The notes beneath the pieces are model-generated. The model made no database searches. It was not told where the DNA came from and worked only from the letters and a program-made list of their open reading frames with translations. Below, in pieces: positions 16,084 to 26,709 of a stretch of DNA of 53,305 nt (its first letter is position 1; each line of letters starts with the position of its first letter). The DNA is taken from assembly GCA_017471175.1 (NCBI GenBank), contig JAFUVS010000005.1:1-53305 (forward strand), given 5' to 3'. The translations under genes were made by a program, and so were the position numbers. The DNA is from Paludibacteraceae bacterium (GTDB lineage Bacteria; Bacteroidota; Bacteroidia; Bacteroidales; Paludibacteraceae).

Positions 16084-17229
16084 ATGAAGAAAATTTTACT
16101 TTCCGTATGCTTGATGGCAAGCGCAATGCTTTTTGCCGACAACCCGAGTGATGTACTTCGTGCCTACAACCGTGCAGGCGGCGGTTATGTAATCATCAAC
16201 GCCGACAACGAAGTAGTCGGTTTCTCTTCCGAAGGACAAATTGAAGCGAACGATGCATCTGATTTGTTCTTCTTGGGCCAACAGATTCAAATCATCAATG
16301 CCCCCGAACAAGCGGAGCAAGTGCTCGGTTTTCCGGCACCCGTAAAAGATTCAGTAGGTCCCCTTTTGGGCGATATAGCCTACAACCAGGGCAAACCCTA
16401 TCACAATATGACCCCCACTATCGGAAATACACACTGCCTGACCGGCTGCGTGGCAACAGCTATGGCGCAGATAGCCCGCTATTGGCAGTGGCCCAAGACC
16501 TGTAACGAAGGTGTGGTTACCTACACGCCCGCTAAGGTGGGAGAACCTGTAACTTATACCTATACGGGTCACTCCTTTGATTGGGACAATATGAAAACAC
16601 AATATACCGGCATCATTGCTGATGGCGGCGAATACCCGGAAACGGTAGCACAGCAGAATGCCGTTGCTGACTTGATGTTAGCCTGTGGCGTAGGCGTTTA
16701 TATGAACTATGGCACGGACGGCAGCGGATCGACCAGTACCAACGTCCCCAAAGTATTCCGCCAATACTTTAACTATATGAACGACCTGGAACTGCACCGC
16801 GTAGAAGACCTCAATACACAAGGCACACTGATGACCGGTCTGATAGCTGAGTTTGATGCCGGACGCCCCGTTTATTGCGATGGATATAACAATATTGACA
16901 ACCAAGGCGATGCCTTCCACGCATACGTCATTGACGGCTACGTAACCCTTCAAGGGGACGACAACCTCACCGCTCCGTATTTCCATTTCAACTTCGGTTG
17001 GGGCGGCTCTAAAAACGGTTGGTACCGTATCACCGGAAACCGCGACCGCTCGGACTACTCTTCTCTGAACGTGATTTTCAAATTGCGTCCCAATGCCCCC
17101 ACCGGGCTGATGGATGCCGTAGAGTCGCTCAAAGACGGTAAGATTCGCGACATTATGGGGCGCGAAGTCAACGAAACCGTTTCAGGACAACTTTACATCC
17201 AAGACGGAAGAAAATTCATAGCCCGTTGA
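16084..17229 (+). CDS. Secreted C10 family cysteine protease (streptopain type)
   Basis: The 381-residue product starts with a signal peptide (MKKILLSVCLMASAMLFA). A short propeptide-like Spi/C10 inhibitor region (about 20-90) follows, then the catalytic domain with Cys122 in TGCVATAMAQ, His279 in AFHAYVIDGY and the NFGWGGSKNGWYRI segment. C10 proteases include SpeB and periodontain/PrtT. The end (IRDIMGREV, then GQLYIQDGRKF) resembles the abbreviated tail many Bacteroidales C10 enzymes carry, but I cannot call a full sorting domain. The start follows the promoter; a stem-loop terminator ends the unit. Confidence 0.88.
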   Translation: MKKILLSVCLMASAMLFADNPSDVLRAYNRAGGGYVIINADNEVVGFSSEGQIEANDASDLFFLGQQIQIINAPEQAEQVLGFPAPVKDSVGPLLGDIAYNQGKPYHNMTPTIGNTHCLTGCVATAMAQIARYWQWPKTCNEGVVTYTPAKVGEPVTYTYTGHSFDWDNMKTQYTGIIADGGEYPETVAQQNAVADLMLACGVGVYMNYGTDGSGSTSTNVPKVFRQYFNYMNDLELHRVEDLNTQGTLMTGLIAEFDAGRPVYCDGYNNIDNQGDAFHAYVIDGYVTLQGDDNLTAPYFHFNFGWGGSKNGWYRITGNRDRSDYSSLNVIFKLRPNAPTGLMDAVESLKDGKIRDIMGREVNETVSGQLYIQDGRKFIAR

Positions 17230-17275
17230 TCTCGGGCGAGGCTGATAAGAAACTTATCATACCACCCGTTACCAT

Positions 17276-17308
17276 CATCAGGAAACAACAGGAGTTTCCT
17301 GATGTTTT
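17276..17308 (+). terminator. Terminator after the C10 protease gene
   Basis: CATCAGGAAAC (17276-17286) pairs perfectly with GTTTCCTGATG (17294-17304) around a 7-base loop, followed by TTTTAT. Confidence 0.85.
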
Positions 17309-17384
17309 ATGAGTTACGTAAAGAGAACTCATACCCCGACAAACGACATAACAAGTACGAAAACATAAAAACTCACTTAATACT

Positions 17385-17855
17385 ATGGCAGTAACTTACA
17401 TCACTGCAGAAGGATTGCAGAAAATGAAAGAAGAGCTGCGTTACTTGGAAGGCGTCGAGCGTCCCCGCGTAATAGCAGCCATAGCCGAGGCGCGCGACAA
17501 AGGCGACTTGAGTGAAAACGCCGAATATGATGCCGCCAAAGAAGAACAAGGTCACTTGGAGAGCAAGATAGCAATGCTCAAAGCAAAGATTATGGACTCC
17601 CGCATCATCGACACATCCACTATCAAAACCGATGAGGTACAGATTCTGACCAAAGTGCGCGTGCGTAACAAGAAGAACGGCGCGGAAAAAACCTACCAGC
17701 TGGTTACCGAAGGCGAAGCTGACATCAAGCAAGGCAAGATAGCCGTTACCACCCCCATTGCCAAAGGTCTGATGGGCAAGAAAGTAGGCGACGTGGCAGA
17801 AGTGCAGGTACCCGTGGGCAAAATGGAATTGGAGATATTGGAAATCAGTCTGTAA
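17385..17855 (+). CDS. greA: Transcription elongation factor GreA
   Basis: At 156 residues it has the normal GreA size, with the N-terminal coiled coil carrying the acidic tip ARDKGDLSENAEYDAAKEEQ (about 36-55) and the C-terminal FKBP-like domain with VGDVAEVQVPVGKMELEILEI. It stimulates RNA cleavage by stalled RNA polymerase. It heads a plus-strand run of six close-set genes ending with the eptA-like gene. Confidence 0.95.
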   Translation: MAVTYITAEGLQKMKEELRYLEGVERPRVIAAIAEARDKGDLSENAEYDAAKEEQGHLESKIAMLKAKIMDSRIIDTSTIKTDEVQILTKVRVRNKKNGAEKTYQLVTEGEADIKQGKIAVTTPIAKGLMGKKVGDVAEVQVPVGKMELEILEISL

Positions 17856-17891
17856 TCTCGCTTTTGATAACCTTCTTAAAAAATTACAACT

Positions 17892-18302
17892 ATGACTATT
17901 TTTACCCGCATCATCAAAGGCGAAATACCGAGCTACAAGGTAGCGGAGGACGACCGTTTTTATGCCTTCTTGGACATTCACCCTTTGGTGAAAGGTCACA
18001 CGTTGGTTATTCCGAAGTTGCCCGAACCCGAGGCAGACTACATCTTTGATTTGGACGACAAGCTGTTAGGCGATATGATGGTGTTTGCCAAGCAGGTAGC
18101 CAAAGGCATCCGACAAGCCACCGGCTGCAAACGCGTAGGCGTAGCCGTATTGGGAATGGAAGTCAATCACGTACATATCCACCTTATCCCGCTCAATAAA
18201 GAGACGGATATGCTCTTCACCAATCCCAAATTGGACTTACCGTCCGAGGAGATGTGCGTGATAGCCAATTCGATAGCCGAAGCCATCGAAAAAGAAGAGT
18301 AA
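17892..18302 (+). CDS. HIT family nucleotide-binding hydrolase
   Basis: The 136-residue protein begins TIFTRIIKGEIPSYKV and contains the histidine triad HVHIHL (93-98), as in HINT/PKCI-type proteins. These hydrolyse adenosine phosphoramidates or related nucleotides in the cytosol. It lies 36 bp after greA and 28 bp before aspA, so it is probably in the same operon. Confidence 0.92.
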   Translation: MTIFTRIIKGEIPSYKVAEDDRFYAFLDIHPLVKGHTLVIPKLPEPEADYIFDLDDKLLGDMMVFAKQVAKGIRQATGCKRVGVAVLGMEVNHVHIHLIPLNKETDMLFTNPKLDLPSEEMCVIANSIAEAIEKEE

Positions 18303-18330
18303 TACAAACAAACATAAAACCTATAACGTA

Positions 18331-19764
18331 ATGAAAACACAATTTTCAGGCAAGACGCGCACAGAGAGCGACTTGATTGGTGAACTCCAGATTCCGGTGG
18401 AGGCATTGTATGGCGTTCAGACGCTTCGTGGTATTGAGAACTTCCCGATTTCGAAGTTCAAGTTGTGCGACTATCCCGCATTCATCAACGGTTTGGCTTA
18501 TACCAAATTGGGTGCGGCGATGGCGAATCATGAGTTAGGTTTGCTCACGGACGAGCAGTTCAAGGGCATCAAGCAGGCTTGCGAGGAGATTCTTGCCGGT
18601 CAGCATCACGAGATGTTCCCCGTGGATATGATTCAAGGCGGTGCCGGTACGACGACCAATATGAACGCCAACGAAGTAATTGCCAACCGTGCGCTACAGA
18701 TTATGGGACACGAACCCGGTGAGTATCAATACTGCAGCCCCAATGATCACGTTAATTGCAGCCAGTCCACCAACGATGCTTATCCGGCTGCCATCCACAT
18801 GGGCTTGTATGCTACCCACTTGGAGTACAAGAAACACTTTGAAGCACTCATTGACAGTTTCCAAAAGAAAGCCGAAGAGTTCAAGAATGTTCTCAAAATG
18901 GGTCGTACCCAGTTGGAAGATGCCGTTCCGATGACGTTGGGTCAGACGTTTGGTGCTTTTGCTTCTATCCTTCGCGACGAACTCCAACACCTCGATGATG
19001 CTGCCGAAGAGTTCCTGACCGTCAATATGGGTGCTACGGCAATCGGTACGGGTATCTGCTCGGAGCCCGGATACTCGGAGAAATGCGTCAAAGCGATGGC
19101 TCAAGTAACAGGTTGGAACGTTCGTTTGGCAGACGACCTTGTAGCAGCCACCTCCGATACAAGTTGTATGGTAGGTTATTCGAGCGTACTGCGTCGCATT
19201 GCCACCAAGATGAACAAAATCAGCAACGACCTGCGTCTGTTAGGTTCGGGTCCCAAGTGCGGTCTGCACGAGATTGACCTGCCCGCTCGCCAACCCGGCA
19301 GCTCCATTATGCCTGGTAAGGTGAACCCCGTTATCCCCGAGGTAATGAACCAGATATGCTACAAAGTGATTGGTAACGACTTGTGCGTAGCGATGTGCAA
19401 CGAAGCGGCTCAAATGGAACTGAACGCTATGGAACCGACAATGGCTCAATGCTGCTTCGAGAGTGCAGAGATAATGATGAACGGATTTGACGTAATGCGC
19501 AAGTACTGCGTGGACGGCATCAAAGCCAACGAAGAGCGTTGCCGCAACTATATCACCGGCTCTATCGGTATCGTTACCGCTCTGAATCCCATCATAGGCT
19601 ACAAGAACTCGACCAAAATAGCCAAAGAAGCGATGGCTACCGGCAAGGGCGTATATGAACTGGTATTGGAACACGGCATCCTGACCAAAGAGGAATTGGA
19701 TACCATTCTCTCACCCGAGAATATGATTCGTCCCGTCAAACTCAATATTAAGCCCCGCCGCTAA
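18331..19764 (+). CDS. aspA: Aspartate ammonia-lyase
   Basis: The 477-residue enzyme has the aspartase/fumarase signature GSSIMPGKVNPV around residues 322-333, the substrate segments GGAGTTTNMNANEV and SQSTNDAYPAA, and GRTQLEDAVPMTLGQ. It interconverts aspartate with fumarate plus ammonia. The subfamily call over fumarase rests on MNANEVIANRAL and the PEVMNQICYKVIGND stretch. Its stop overlaps the start of the next gene by one base. Confidence 0.93.
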   Translation: MKTQFSGKTRTESDLIGELQIPVEALYGVQTLRGIENFPISKFKLCDYPAFINGLAYTKLGAAMANHELGLLTDEQFKGIKQACEEILAGQHHEMFPVDMIQGGAGTTTNMNANEVIANRALQIMGHEPGEYQYCSPNDHVNCSQSTNDAYPAAIHMGLYATHLEYKKHFEALIDSFQKKAEEFKNVLKMGRTQLEDAVPMTLGQTFGAFASILRDELQHLDDAAEEFLTVNMGATAIGTGICSEPGYSEKCVKAMAQVTGWNVRLADDLVAATSDTSCMVGYSSVLRRIATKMNKISNDLRLLGSGPKCGLHEIDLPARQPGSSIMPGKVNPVIPEVMNQICYKVIGNDLCVAMCNEAAQMELNAMEPTMAQCCFESAEIMMNGFDVMRKYCVDGIKANEERCRNYITGSIGIVTALNPIIGYKNSTKIAKEAMATGKGVYELVLEHGILTKEELDTILSPENMIRPVKLNIKPRR

Positions 19765-20384
19765 TGACACTGGTGTTTGCCACCAATAACGCACACAAGT
19801 TGGAGGAAGTCAGTAAGATACTTCCTTCAACTTGTTGCTTATTAACGCTGCGCGACATAGGTTTTAACGATGACATCGAAGAAACAGGAGACACGCTTGA
19901 AGCGAACTCCCTTATTAAAGCCCGCGCGGTGTGGGACTTCTTGCAGATCCACCCTCAAACCCAATCCATTGACGGCGTTTTTGCCGACGATACGGGTTTG
20001 GAAATCCCCGTTCTCAATAATCAGCCGGGCGTAAGAACGGCGCGATGGGCAGGTGATGAACACAACGATGCCGCCAACCGCCAAAAAGCCCTTCGACTGC
20101 TACAAGACAAAAATGACCGCTCGGCACGTTTTCGTACCGTCATCACGCTCATAACCTACAAAGACAACATCGGCAAGGAAAATAACCCGATAGCCGCTCA
20201 AGTGGAAGGACGTGTAGAAGGGCGTATGGCGGAGGAGGAAAGAGGCGATGGCGGATTCGGATATGATTCACTCTTTATTCCTAAAGGCTACAATATGACC
20301 TTTGCCGAACTGCCCGCCGAAACAAAAAACAGCATCAGCCACCGCGCTCGTGCTGTCCAACAACTCAGTTTGCTTCTCGTATGA
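19764..20384 (+). CDS. rdgB: XTP/dITP diphosphatase (non-canonical purine NTP pyrophosphatase)
   Basis: The 206-residue protein has VFATNNAHKLEEV at the start, the acidic motif VFADDTGLEIPVLNNQPGV (about 70-88), RTARWAG, and GGFGYDSLFIP, TFAEL and KNSISHRARA near the end, the full RdgB/HAM1 pattern. It removes deaminated purine nucleotides (ITP, XTP) from the pool. It is coupled to aspA by TAATG and overlaps the next gene by 4 bp. Confidence 0.93.
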   Translation: MTLVFATNNAHKLEEVSKILPSTCCLLTLRDIGFNDDIEETGDTLEANSLIKARAVWDFLQIHPQTQSIDGVFADDTGLEIPVLNNQPGVRTARWAGDEHNDAANRQKALRLLQDKNDRSARFRTVITLITYKDNIGKENNPIAAQVEGRVEGRMAEEERGDGGFGYDSLFIPKGYNMTFAELPAETKNSISHRARAVQQLSLLLV

Positions 20385-22720
20385 AAAGAACAATTCTCTT
20401 CCTCATTCTATTCTGCACGGTCGTAATCGTTCGGGCGGACGAAGGTATGCACACGTGGCGTTCACATACCGCTTACGGACAGGTCAGCGAAGTGGTCAAT
20501 ACAGGAGACGCTATCTATGCCTTGGCAGGTAACGCACTTGTCAAAGTGGATAAAGCAAGCGAAGAGATGACTTGCTACTCCAAGCAGGACGGTTTTCACG
20601 GCGCAAATATCATACACATCGGCTACGACACTCCAAGCCATACCTTGCTTATATTGTACGAAGACGGTCTGATTGACTTTGTGCAGAACGACCGTATAAC
20701 AGCACTCTCAGACCTGCAACTCAAACAGATGAGTGCCTCTAAAAAAGCTAATTCACTCCATATCTACGACGGCAAAGCCTACCTCGCTATGCCTTTTGGC
20801 GTAGTGGTAGTTAATATACGCAAACAAGAGATAGCAGACACTTATTACATAGGAGAAGAAGGTGGAGAGACAGATGTGCGCTCTATATGCTGCAGCACCG
20901 ATTCTATCTATGCCTTGACAAACGAACGTCTATATGCGGCTCATAGAGAAGACAATCTGCTTGATTTTCGTTCTTGGAACGATAGCCGACCTATACTAGC
21001 CGAATCGTATCAAGACATCGCCTTTTTCAAAGGCAAGTTGTACCTGTTAGCAGACTTTAAACTTCACGTAAGGGAAGAAGACGGATGGAAAAACATATCG
21101 CCCGAAATGAGTTTTTATGCCTTTAAGCCCTCATCCGAACACCTCTATCTGATGCACGGCAGTAAGGCACTCATAGAATATGTCCCGGGAGCAGATATGA
21201 ATATCCTAATGTTACCCTACATCATTTATGATGCGCTCAACGACAATGGAGTGCTTTGGTATGCTGCGGGACGAGTCGGCATAGTGCGCCACGATGATGC
21301 CGGCACACAAGCCTTCTTCCCGGAAGGACCGGCTGTTAATATCCCCTATCGGATGAAAGTGGTGAACGACCGTCTCTATGTCGTTCCGGGTGCCCGGTGG
21401 GCTGTTCAAGAATTTCGTGGCGGCAATGTGATGATTTATGATATAACAGCCGACCGATGGACCAATATCGAACATCAACAGATATCTGATCAGATAGGGA
21501 TGTCTGCTACCGACTTTATGAATGTTGCCGTTGATCCGTTCAATAAAGAACATTTCATCATTACCAGTTACGGCACCGGATTGTACGAGTTCGAAAACAA
21601 CCAACTCGTCAAATGGTATCACCACCATAACTCACCTTTAGAATCGCGCGTGGAGGGTTCAACGGAATACTTCTATATCCGTACCGATGCCGCCACCTTC
21701 GATGGGGACGGCAATCTATGGCTGCTCAATATGGGTTACAACCCGCTACACGTCATCTCGCCCCGCCAACTCGCAGAGGCTCGCAGCCAAGAAAACGCGT
21801 CGTGGAACAGGTACAGCCTCGTCACCAACGACGGAAATACATTTCCCTTGATGACCGGCGGTGAGATGTTCATCGACCGCCGACACAGCAATTGGAAATG
21901 GATTCCCTATGCGCGTTACAATCCGGGGATGATTCTCTACGATGACAATCTTACACCCTTTTATCAAGGCGATGACCGCACGTATTTCGTTAATTCATTC
22001 GTGGACCAAGACGGCAAAACCATCACGCCTGCAGCCATTTACGATGCCGTGCAAGACTTGAACAACGACCTGTGGATAGCCCTTGAAGAAGGTCTGATTA
22101 TCGTTCCTGCCAAAGTCGATTTGCGTACATCCAACAATTGCACGCGCGTGAAGATTCCCCGTAACGATGGCACGAATCTGGCTGACTACCTGCTCGGTAC
22201 AGAGCGCATCAACTCTATCGCCGTGGACGGTGCCAACCGCAAATGGATGGGAACGGAGAGTTCGGGACTGTATCTCCTCTCCGAAGACGGTTTGGAAACG
22301 CTTGAACATTTTACTACAGACAACTCGCCGCTACCATCTAATCAAATTCTGTCGGTTGCCATTGACCCTCGTTCCGGCAGAGTGTTTGTCGGTACTGGAG
22401 CCGGATTAGTATCTTACCAAGGCGATGCCACGGAAGCAGAAGAGAGTTTCTCGAATGAGACGCTGTACGCATATCCCAATCCTGTACGTCCCGATTATCA
22501 AGGCGTAATCACCATAGCCGGTTTGATGGAAAATACCGTGGTGAAGATTGTGGACAACGGGGGCAACCTCGTATGTCAGACGCGCAGTAACGGCGGCTTG
22601 GCTGTATGGGACGGCAAGAACGGCAACGGACAACGTGTTGCCTCTGGCGTTTATACCGCGTTCTGCAATACAGCCGAAGGCAATAACCACGCCGTGGTGA
22701 AGATTCTCGTTATCCATTAA
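20381..22720 (+). CDS. porZ: PorZ-like type IX secretion surface protein
   Basis: The 779-residue protein has a signal peptide (MKRTILFLILFCTVVIVRA). It begins WRSHTAYGQVSEVVNTGDAI, the PorZ opening, followed by beta-propeller repeats (two-component-regulator-propeller type). It ends in YPNPVRPDYQGVITIAGL and VWDGKNGNGQRVASGVYT, a C-terminal sorting-type domain. In Porphyromonas gingivalis PorZ is part of the cell-surface attachment complex and delivers anionic LPS to the PorU sortase. The ATG overlaps the rdgB stop (ATGA). The gene is followed 32 bp later by a lipid-A-modifying-type enzyme, a suggestive envelope pairing. Confidence 0.85.
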   Translation: MKRTILFLILFCTVVIVRADEGMHTWRSHTAYGQVSEVVNTGDAIYALAGNALVKVDKASEEMTCYSKQDGFHGANIIHIGYDTPSHTLLILYEDGLIDFVQNDRITALSDLQLKQMSASKKANSLHIYDGKAYLAMPFGVVVVNIRKQEIADTYYIGEEGGETDVRSICCSTDSIYALTNERLYAAHREDNLLDFRSWNDSRPILAESYQDIAFFKGKLYLLADFKLHVREEDGWKNISPEMSFYAFKPSSEHLYLMHGSKALIEYVPGADMNILMLPYIIYDALNDNGVLWYAAGRVGIVRHDDAGTQAFFPEGPAVNIPYRMKVVNDRLYVVPGARWAVQEFRGGNVMIYDITADRWTNIEHQQISDQIGMSATDFMNVAVDPFNKEHFIITSYGTGLYEFENNQLVKWYHHHNSPLESRVEGSTEYFYIRTDAATFDGDGNLWLLNMGYNPLHVISPRQLAEARSQENASWNRYSLVTNDGNTFPLMTGGEMFIDRRHSNWKWIPYARYNPGMILYDDNLTPFYQGDDRTYFVNSFVDQDGKTITPAAIYDAVQDLNNDLWIALEEGLIIVPAKVDLRTSNNCTRVKIPRNDGTNLADYLLGTERINSIAVDGANRKWMGTESSGLYLLSEDGLETLEHFTTDNSPLPSNQILSVAIDPRSGRVFVGTGAGLVSYQGDATEAEESFSNETLYAYPNPVRPDYQGVITIAGLMENTVVKIVDNGGNLVCQTRSNGGLAVWDGKNGNGQRVASGVYTAFCNTAEGNNHAVVKILVIH

Positions 22721-22752
22721 GCATTTCTCATATCTGGCGTGCTGACTTCCCT

Positions 22753-24288
22753 ATGACGAACCGATATGCATATCTATGGCTCGTAGTGGCGATGGGCGTT
22801 TGGAACACGCTCTGTTTTATTCTCCCTGATTTTTTCGATAGCCCGACAGACGGATGGCGTAGCGTGCTGACCGTCATCCTCTATGTGTGTGCGTTAGGGA
22901 TAGGGCAGATAGCCATCGCTTCGCTGCTTGCGCTCCATCGTTACATAGCCGCTCTATGTCTGCCGCTTTACGCTGTTTTGGGTGGTGTAATCAGTTACTA
23001 CCGTGTAGCTTTTCACGCTACGGTCAATCCCGCCTTGGTGGACGCAACATTGCATACCAATATGGGTACGGTGTCAGGCGTTACGTCGTGGCAACTGATT
23101 GTCTGGGTAGTCTTCCAACTCCTCGTATCGCTGCTATGGGTCAGATGGCGGTGGCGCATAGAAAAAGTGCCACAGGCGTGGGTCATTCTGATTGGCAGCA
23201 TCGGGTTATTCGCGGCTTGGTATTGGGGCAACGGACGACTGCATAAGAGCGCGGCTCAACGCTACCCGATGCACGTCATACGCAGTGTGGGCGAATACGT
23301 TTCCCTGCAGCGCGCAAGCAACCTGCCGCGACAAATCCCTAAAGTGCAAGCCACAGCAACCACCGATTCGTTAGACATCATTATGATTATCGGCGAAGCC
23401 GCACGCGCCGACCATCTCAGCCTTAACGGCTATCCGAGAGAAACCTGTCCGCGATTAGCCGCCCGACATAACGTGGTGAGCCTGCCGCATATCTTCTCCC
23501 AACATACCCATACTGCCGCCTCCGTCCCCCATATCCTGTCACCCGCTGACAGTCTCCACCCCGAATTGGCTAACACATCCCACTCCTTCATCGCCTGCCT
23601 TAGGCAGCAAGGCTACACCTCCGCGTGGATTAGCAACCAAGACTACGGACGAACCTATGCGCCGTTCATTTACGAAGCCGACACCATCCTCTTCCCCAAC
23701 GCCTCCAAGACTGTCTTCGTCTTCCATCCGTGGTATGACTTAGATCTGCTCCCCGCACTGCAAAACCTAATCAAAGAGCAAACGGAAACGCACCGACTAT
23801 ACGTATTACACACCATCGGCTCCCATTGGTTCTACAACAACCACGTCCCCGAATCGTGTATTCGTTTCCAACCTACTGTTACAAATCGGGTCATCACGCA
23901 GAACGACTCAATGGCTGTTATCAATTCCTACGACAACACCATCGTCAGTATGGACCTCTTTGTAGATTCGGTAATTTCCCTTTTCAAAGATCGCAACGCC
24001 ATCCTCTTTTACCTCTCCGACCACGGCGAGTCGTTAGGCGAACGCGGCAACTGGCTTCACGCCGCCGGTGCAAAAGAAACGAAGTATCCCGCAGCCTTCG
24101 TATGGTATTCCGAAAAGTATGCCCGTACCTTCCCCGATAAAGTGGCGGCACTAAAAGAAAACCGCACGAAACACTTTCGTACGGATTATCTCTTCTATAG
24201 TCTTTTGTCGGCTGCAGGTCTCCAAGCAGATGGCAACAACTCCTCTTTCGATTTGTTCATCCGCAAGTCAGCCGCAAAAAATCCTTAA
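22753..24288 (+). CDS. EptA-like phosphoethanolamine transferase
   Basis: The 511-residue protein has about five N-terminal membrane helices (within residues 1-165) and a periplasmic sulfatase-fold domain. Metal and nucleophile motifs are [34 protein letters not shown] with the nucleophilic threonine, and [20 protein letters not shown]. Members transfer phosphoethanolamine from phosphatidylethanolamine to lipid A or other glycolipids, raising resistance to cationic peptides. Which acceptor is used here cannot be read. Its last four bases overlap the convergent folE gene. Confidence 0.88.
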   Translation: MTNRYAYLWLVVAMGVWNTLCFILPDFFDSPTDGWRSVLTVILYVCALGIGQIAIASLLALHRYIAALCLPLYAVLGGVISYYRVAFHATVNPALVDATLHTNMGTVSGVTSWQLIVWVVFQLLVSLLWVRWRWRIEKVPQAWVILIGSIGLFAAWYWGNGRLHKSAAQRYPMHVIRSVGEYVSLQRASNLPRQIPKVQATATTDSLDIIMIIGEAARADHLSLNGYPRETCPRLAARHNVVSLPHIFSQHTHTAASVPHILSPADSLHPELANTSHSFIACLRQQGYTSAWISNQDYGRTYAPFIYEADTILFPNASKTVFVFHPWYDLDLLPALQNLIKEQTETHRLYVLHTIGSHWFYNNHVPESCIRFQPTVTNRVITQNDSMAVINSYDNTIVSMDLFVDSVISLFKDRNAILFYLSDHGESLGERGNWLHAAGAKETKYPAAFVWYSEKYARTFPDKVAALKENRTKHFRTDYLFYSLLSAAGLQADGNNSSFDLFIRKSAAKNP

Positions 24289-24869
24289 CCTCGAATCAAA
24301 CGCAGAAACTCTTCACGCGTCTCCGCCCGATTAAACGCACCCGTAAAATCGGACGTTGTCGTTATCGAGTGTTGCTTCTGCACGCCACGCATCTGCATAC
24401 ACAGGTGTTCCGCTTCCACCACTACCATCACGCCCAACGGGTTCAGCGTGTTCTGTATGCAGTCTTTGATTTGTGTCGTCATCCGCTCCTGCACTTGGCA
24501 TCGGCGCGCAAACACGTCCACCACGCGTGCTATCTTGCTCAATCCCGTTATCTTGCCGTTCGGTATATATGCCACGTGAGCCTTGCCGAAGAATGGCAAC
24601 AGATGGTGCTCACACAGCGAATAGAACTCAATGTCGCGCACCACGACCATCTGTCGGTAGTCTTCTTCAAACAATGCCGACCGAAGAATGGCTTCGGGGT
24701 CTTCCCTATAACCTTTGGTCAGGAACTGAAAAGCCTTGCCTACACGTTCAGGGGTTTTCTTCAGCCCCTCACGCTCCACATCTTCACCTATCTCCGTCAG
24801 CATAGTCCGTACCTGACCGCCTATCGCGTGCGTCATCGCCTCATTGGGCGTAAATGCTTGTAAATCCAT
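24285..24869 (-). CDS. folE: GTP cyclohydrolase I
   Basis: The 194-residue enzyme contains the zinc ligands in [37 protein letters not shown] and the second signature [17 protein letters not shown]. It converts GTP to dihydroneopterin triphosphate, the first step of folate synthesis. The ATG at 24869 is taken because the promoter at 24900-24907 makes the longer frame untranslatable. Confidence 0.96.
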   Translation of the reverse strand: MDLQAFTPNEAMTHAIGGQVRTMLTEIGEDVEREGLKKTPERVGKAFQFLTKGYREDPEAILRSALFEEDYRQMVVVRDIEFYSLCEHHLLPFFGKAHVAYIPNGKITGLSKIARVVDVFARRCQVQERMTTQIKDCIQNTLNPLGVMVVVEAEHLCMQMRGVQKQHSITTTSDFTGAFNRAETREEFLRLIRG

Positions 24870-24899
24870 TATCGCTACTTTGTTTCTTTTAATCCGCCG

Positions 24900-24907
24900 C
24901 AAAGGTA
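24900..24907 (-). promoter_or_regulatory. Promoter of folE
   Basis: The minus strand reads TACCTTTG followed by CGGCGG, 30 bp before the folE start, in the 75-bp gap after ruvB. Confidence 0.75.
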
Positions 24908-24944
24908 AGCCCTTTATCCCATTTCGCCAAATAGTATGGACGTG

Positions 24945-25973
24945 TTAAAATAGTGTCGGACTGTCGCTCTGCATCAATACCGGCATCTTGCCTAAGTGGC
25001 GGAATGCCAATTCGGTGGCTTCACGACCGCGAGGCGTGCGCTTGATGAATCCTTCCTTGATGAGGTAAGGCTCATATACATCCTCTATCGTGCCGGGGTC
25101 TTCGCCCATTGCCGTGGCTATCGTATTCAAGCCCACCGGTCCGCCACGGAACTTGTCTATTATCGTGCAGAGCAGTTTATTGTCTATCTCGTCCAAACCG
25201 AACGTGTCTATATTGAGTGCCTCCAACGCATAGCGCGCTATATCAAGGTCTATCTTCCCGTCACCTTTCACCTGCGCAAAGTCCCTGACCCGACGCAACA
25301 AGGCGTTGGCTATACGAGGCGTACCACGGCTGCGACGAGCTATTTCACCTGCCGCTTCACTGTGGATGGCGATGCCCAGCAAACCCGCCGAACGCGCTAC
25401 AATACCAGCCAAGACATCCGCATCATAGTATTCCAAATGGCAGTTGATACCAAAGCGGGCGCGCAACGGCGATGTCAATAATCCGCTACGAGTGGTGGCA
25501 CCAATCAGCGTAAAGCGGTTAAGGTCAATCTGAATCGTGCGAGCCGATGGACCCTTGTCTATCATTATGTCTATACGGTAGTCCTCCATCGCCGAATAGA
25601 GATACTCCTCCACTACGGGACTGAGACGATGAATCTCGTCTATGAACAGCACATCGTTCGGCTCAAGCGATGTCAGCAGACCCGCCAAGTCGCCGGGCTT
25701 GTCCAATACCGGCCCGCTCGTTACCTTAAACCCTACACCTAACTCATTGGCAATGATGTTACTCAAAGTCGTTTTGCCTAATCCCGGAGGACCAAAGAGC
25801 AGGACGTGATCCAAACTCTCGTGACGCAAGCGAGCAGCCTCCACAAATATCTTCAGATTGCTTACTATCTTCGCCTGTCCTGCAAAGTCGCGAAAACGCA
25901 AAGGACGCAGAGCATTGTCCTGCTCCTTCTCGGTCATCTGGTTGCGAATATCAAAATCAGTATCGTTAGCCAT
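24945..25973 (-). CDS. ruvB: Holliday junction branch migration helicase RuvB
   Basis: The 342-residue AAA+ protein has [18 protein letters not shown] (Walker A), [12 protein letters not shown] (Walker B), the sensor [18 protein letters not shown] and the C-terminal winged helix ending [18 protein letters not shown]. With RuvA it drives branch migration of Holliday junctions. It follows the ABC ATPase gene by 11 bp. Confidence 0.97.
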   Translation of the reverse strand: MANDTDFDIRNQMTEKEQDNALRPLRFRDFAGQAKIVSNLKIFVEAARLRHESLDHVLLFGPPGLGKTTLSNIIANELGVGFKVTSGPVLDKPGDLAGLLTSLEPNDVLFIDEIHRLSPVVEEYLYSAMEDYRIDIMIDKGPSARTIQIDLNRFTLIGATTRSGLLTSPLRARFGINCHLEYYDADVLAGIVARSAGLLGIAIHSEAAGEIARRSRGTPRIANALLRRVRDFAQVKGDGKIDLDIARYALEALNIDTFGLDEIDNKLLCTIIDKFRGGPVGLNTIATAMGEDPGTIEDVYEPYLIKEGFIKRTPRGREATELAFRHLGKMPVLMQSDSPTLF

Positions 25974-25984
25974 ACGAAAAAAAA

Positions 25985-26659
25985 TCAGTTGGTGGTGTCG
26001 TGGAAGAGTTGTTCGAGATCGGGGATGTCTTCAATAGGACGGTCTGCACGTATATGTCCATGGTCAAGAATAACCACGCGTGTACACATCTCTTTGACTT
26101 CCTGCAAGATATGCGTTGATAAAATAATCGGACACTTCTTTCTTGTCTCCCGCACCACGTGCCGTATGTCTTCCAATTGGTTCGGGTCAAGACCCGTGGT
26201 GGGTTCGTCAAGAATAAGCAGTTGGGGATTGCCCATTAAGGCGGTTGCCAAACCGACACGCTGGCGGTAACCCTTACTTAATTCTCGGATATGCTTATGC
26301 ACTTCTGCACGCAATCCAACGCGGTCAATCAACTCTTCCACTTCGCTTTCGCTATGACTGAAACGCGCCATAAAAAGGAGGTATTCGCGCACATACATCT
26401 CCTGATAGAGCGGATTTTGTTCACTCAAGTAGCCTATGCGTTCGGGACATTGAACAATAGCGGATTCACCATTCGATTGCGCCTTGTCGGCTGACAGAAT
26501 ACCGATAAGAATCTTCATTAATGTGGACTTACCGGCACCGTTCGGACCGAGCAACCCGACAGACTCGCCTTCGCTCACCTGCAGGCTGACATCGTGCAAC
26601 ACTTGTTGCCCTGAAAACGTCTTGCTGATGTGCCGTATGTCAACTACTTGATGTGTCAT
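25985..26659 (-). CDS. GldA-like ABC transporter ATP-binding protein
   Basis: The 224-residue protein has Walker [28 protein letters not shown] after the Q-loop region, signature [17 protein letters not shown], Walker [16 protein letters not shown] and the H-loop STHILQEV. The [15 protein letters not shown] and GLDPNQL stretches are characteristic of GldA, the ATPase of the GldAFG gliding-associated transporter. The membrane partners GldF and GldG are not adjacent. The start [10 protein letters not shown] at 26659 is chosen because the promoter at 26710-26717 lies inside the longer frame. An unrelated export role is possible. Confidence 0.8.
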   Translation of the reverse strand: MTHQVVDIRHISKTFSGQQVLHDVSLQVSEGESVGLLGPNGAGKSTLMKILIGILSADKAQSNGESAIVQCPERIGYLSEQNPLYQEMYVREYLLFMARFSHSESEVEELIDRVGLRAEVHKHIRELSKGYRQRVGLATALMGNPQLLILDEPTTGLDPNQLEDIRHVVRETRKKCPIILSTHILQEVKEMCTRVVILDHGHIRADRPIEDIPDLEQLFHDTTN

Positions 26660-26709
26660 GAGAGAAAAATACCGTCCGCGCTCATAAGGAGCGGCAGGAA
26701 ACACGGCGA

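Noticed and set aside
24369-24863. Long plus-strand frame opposite folE
   Set aside because: It is a shadow of the folE codons; histidine- and leucine-rich low-complexity translation.
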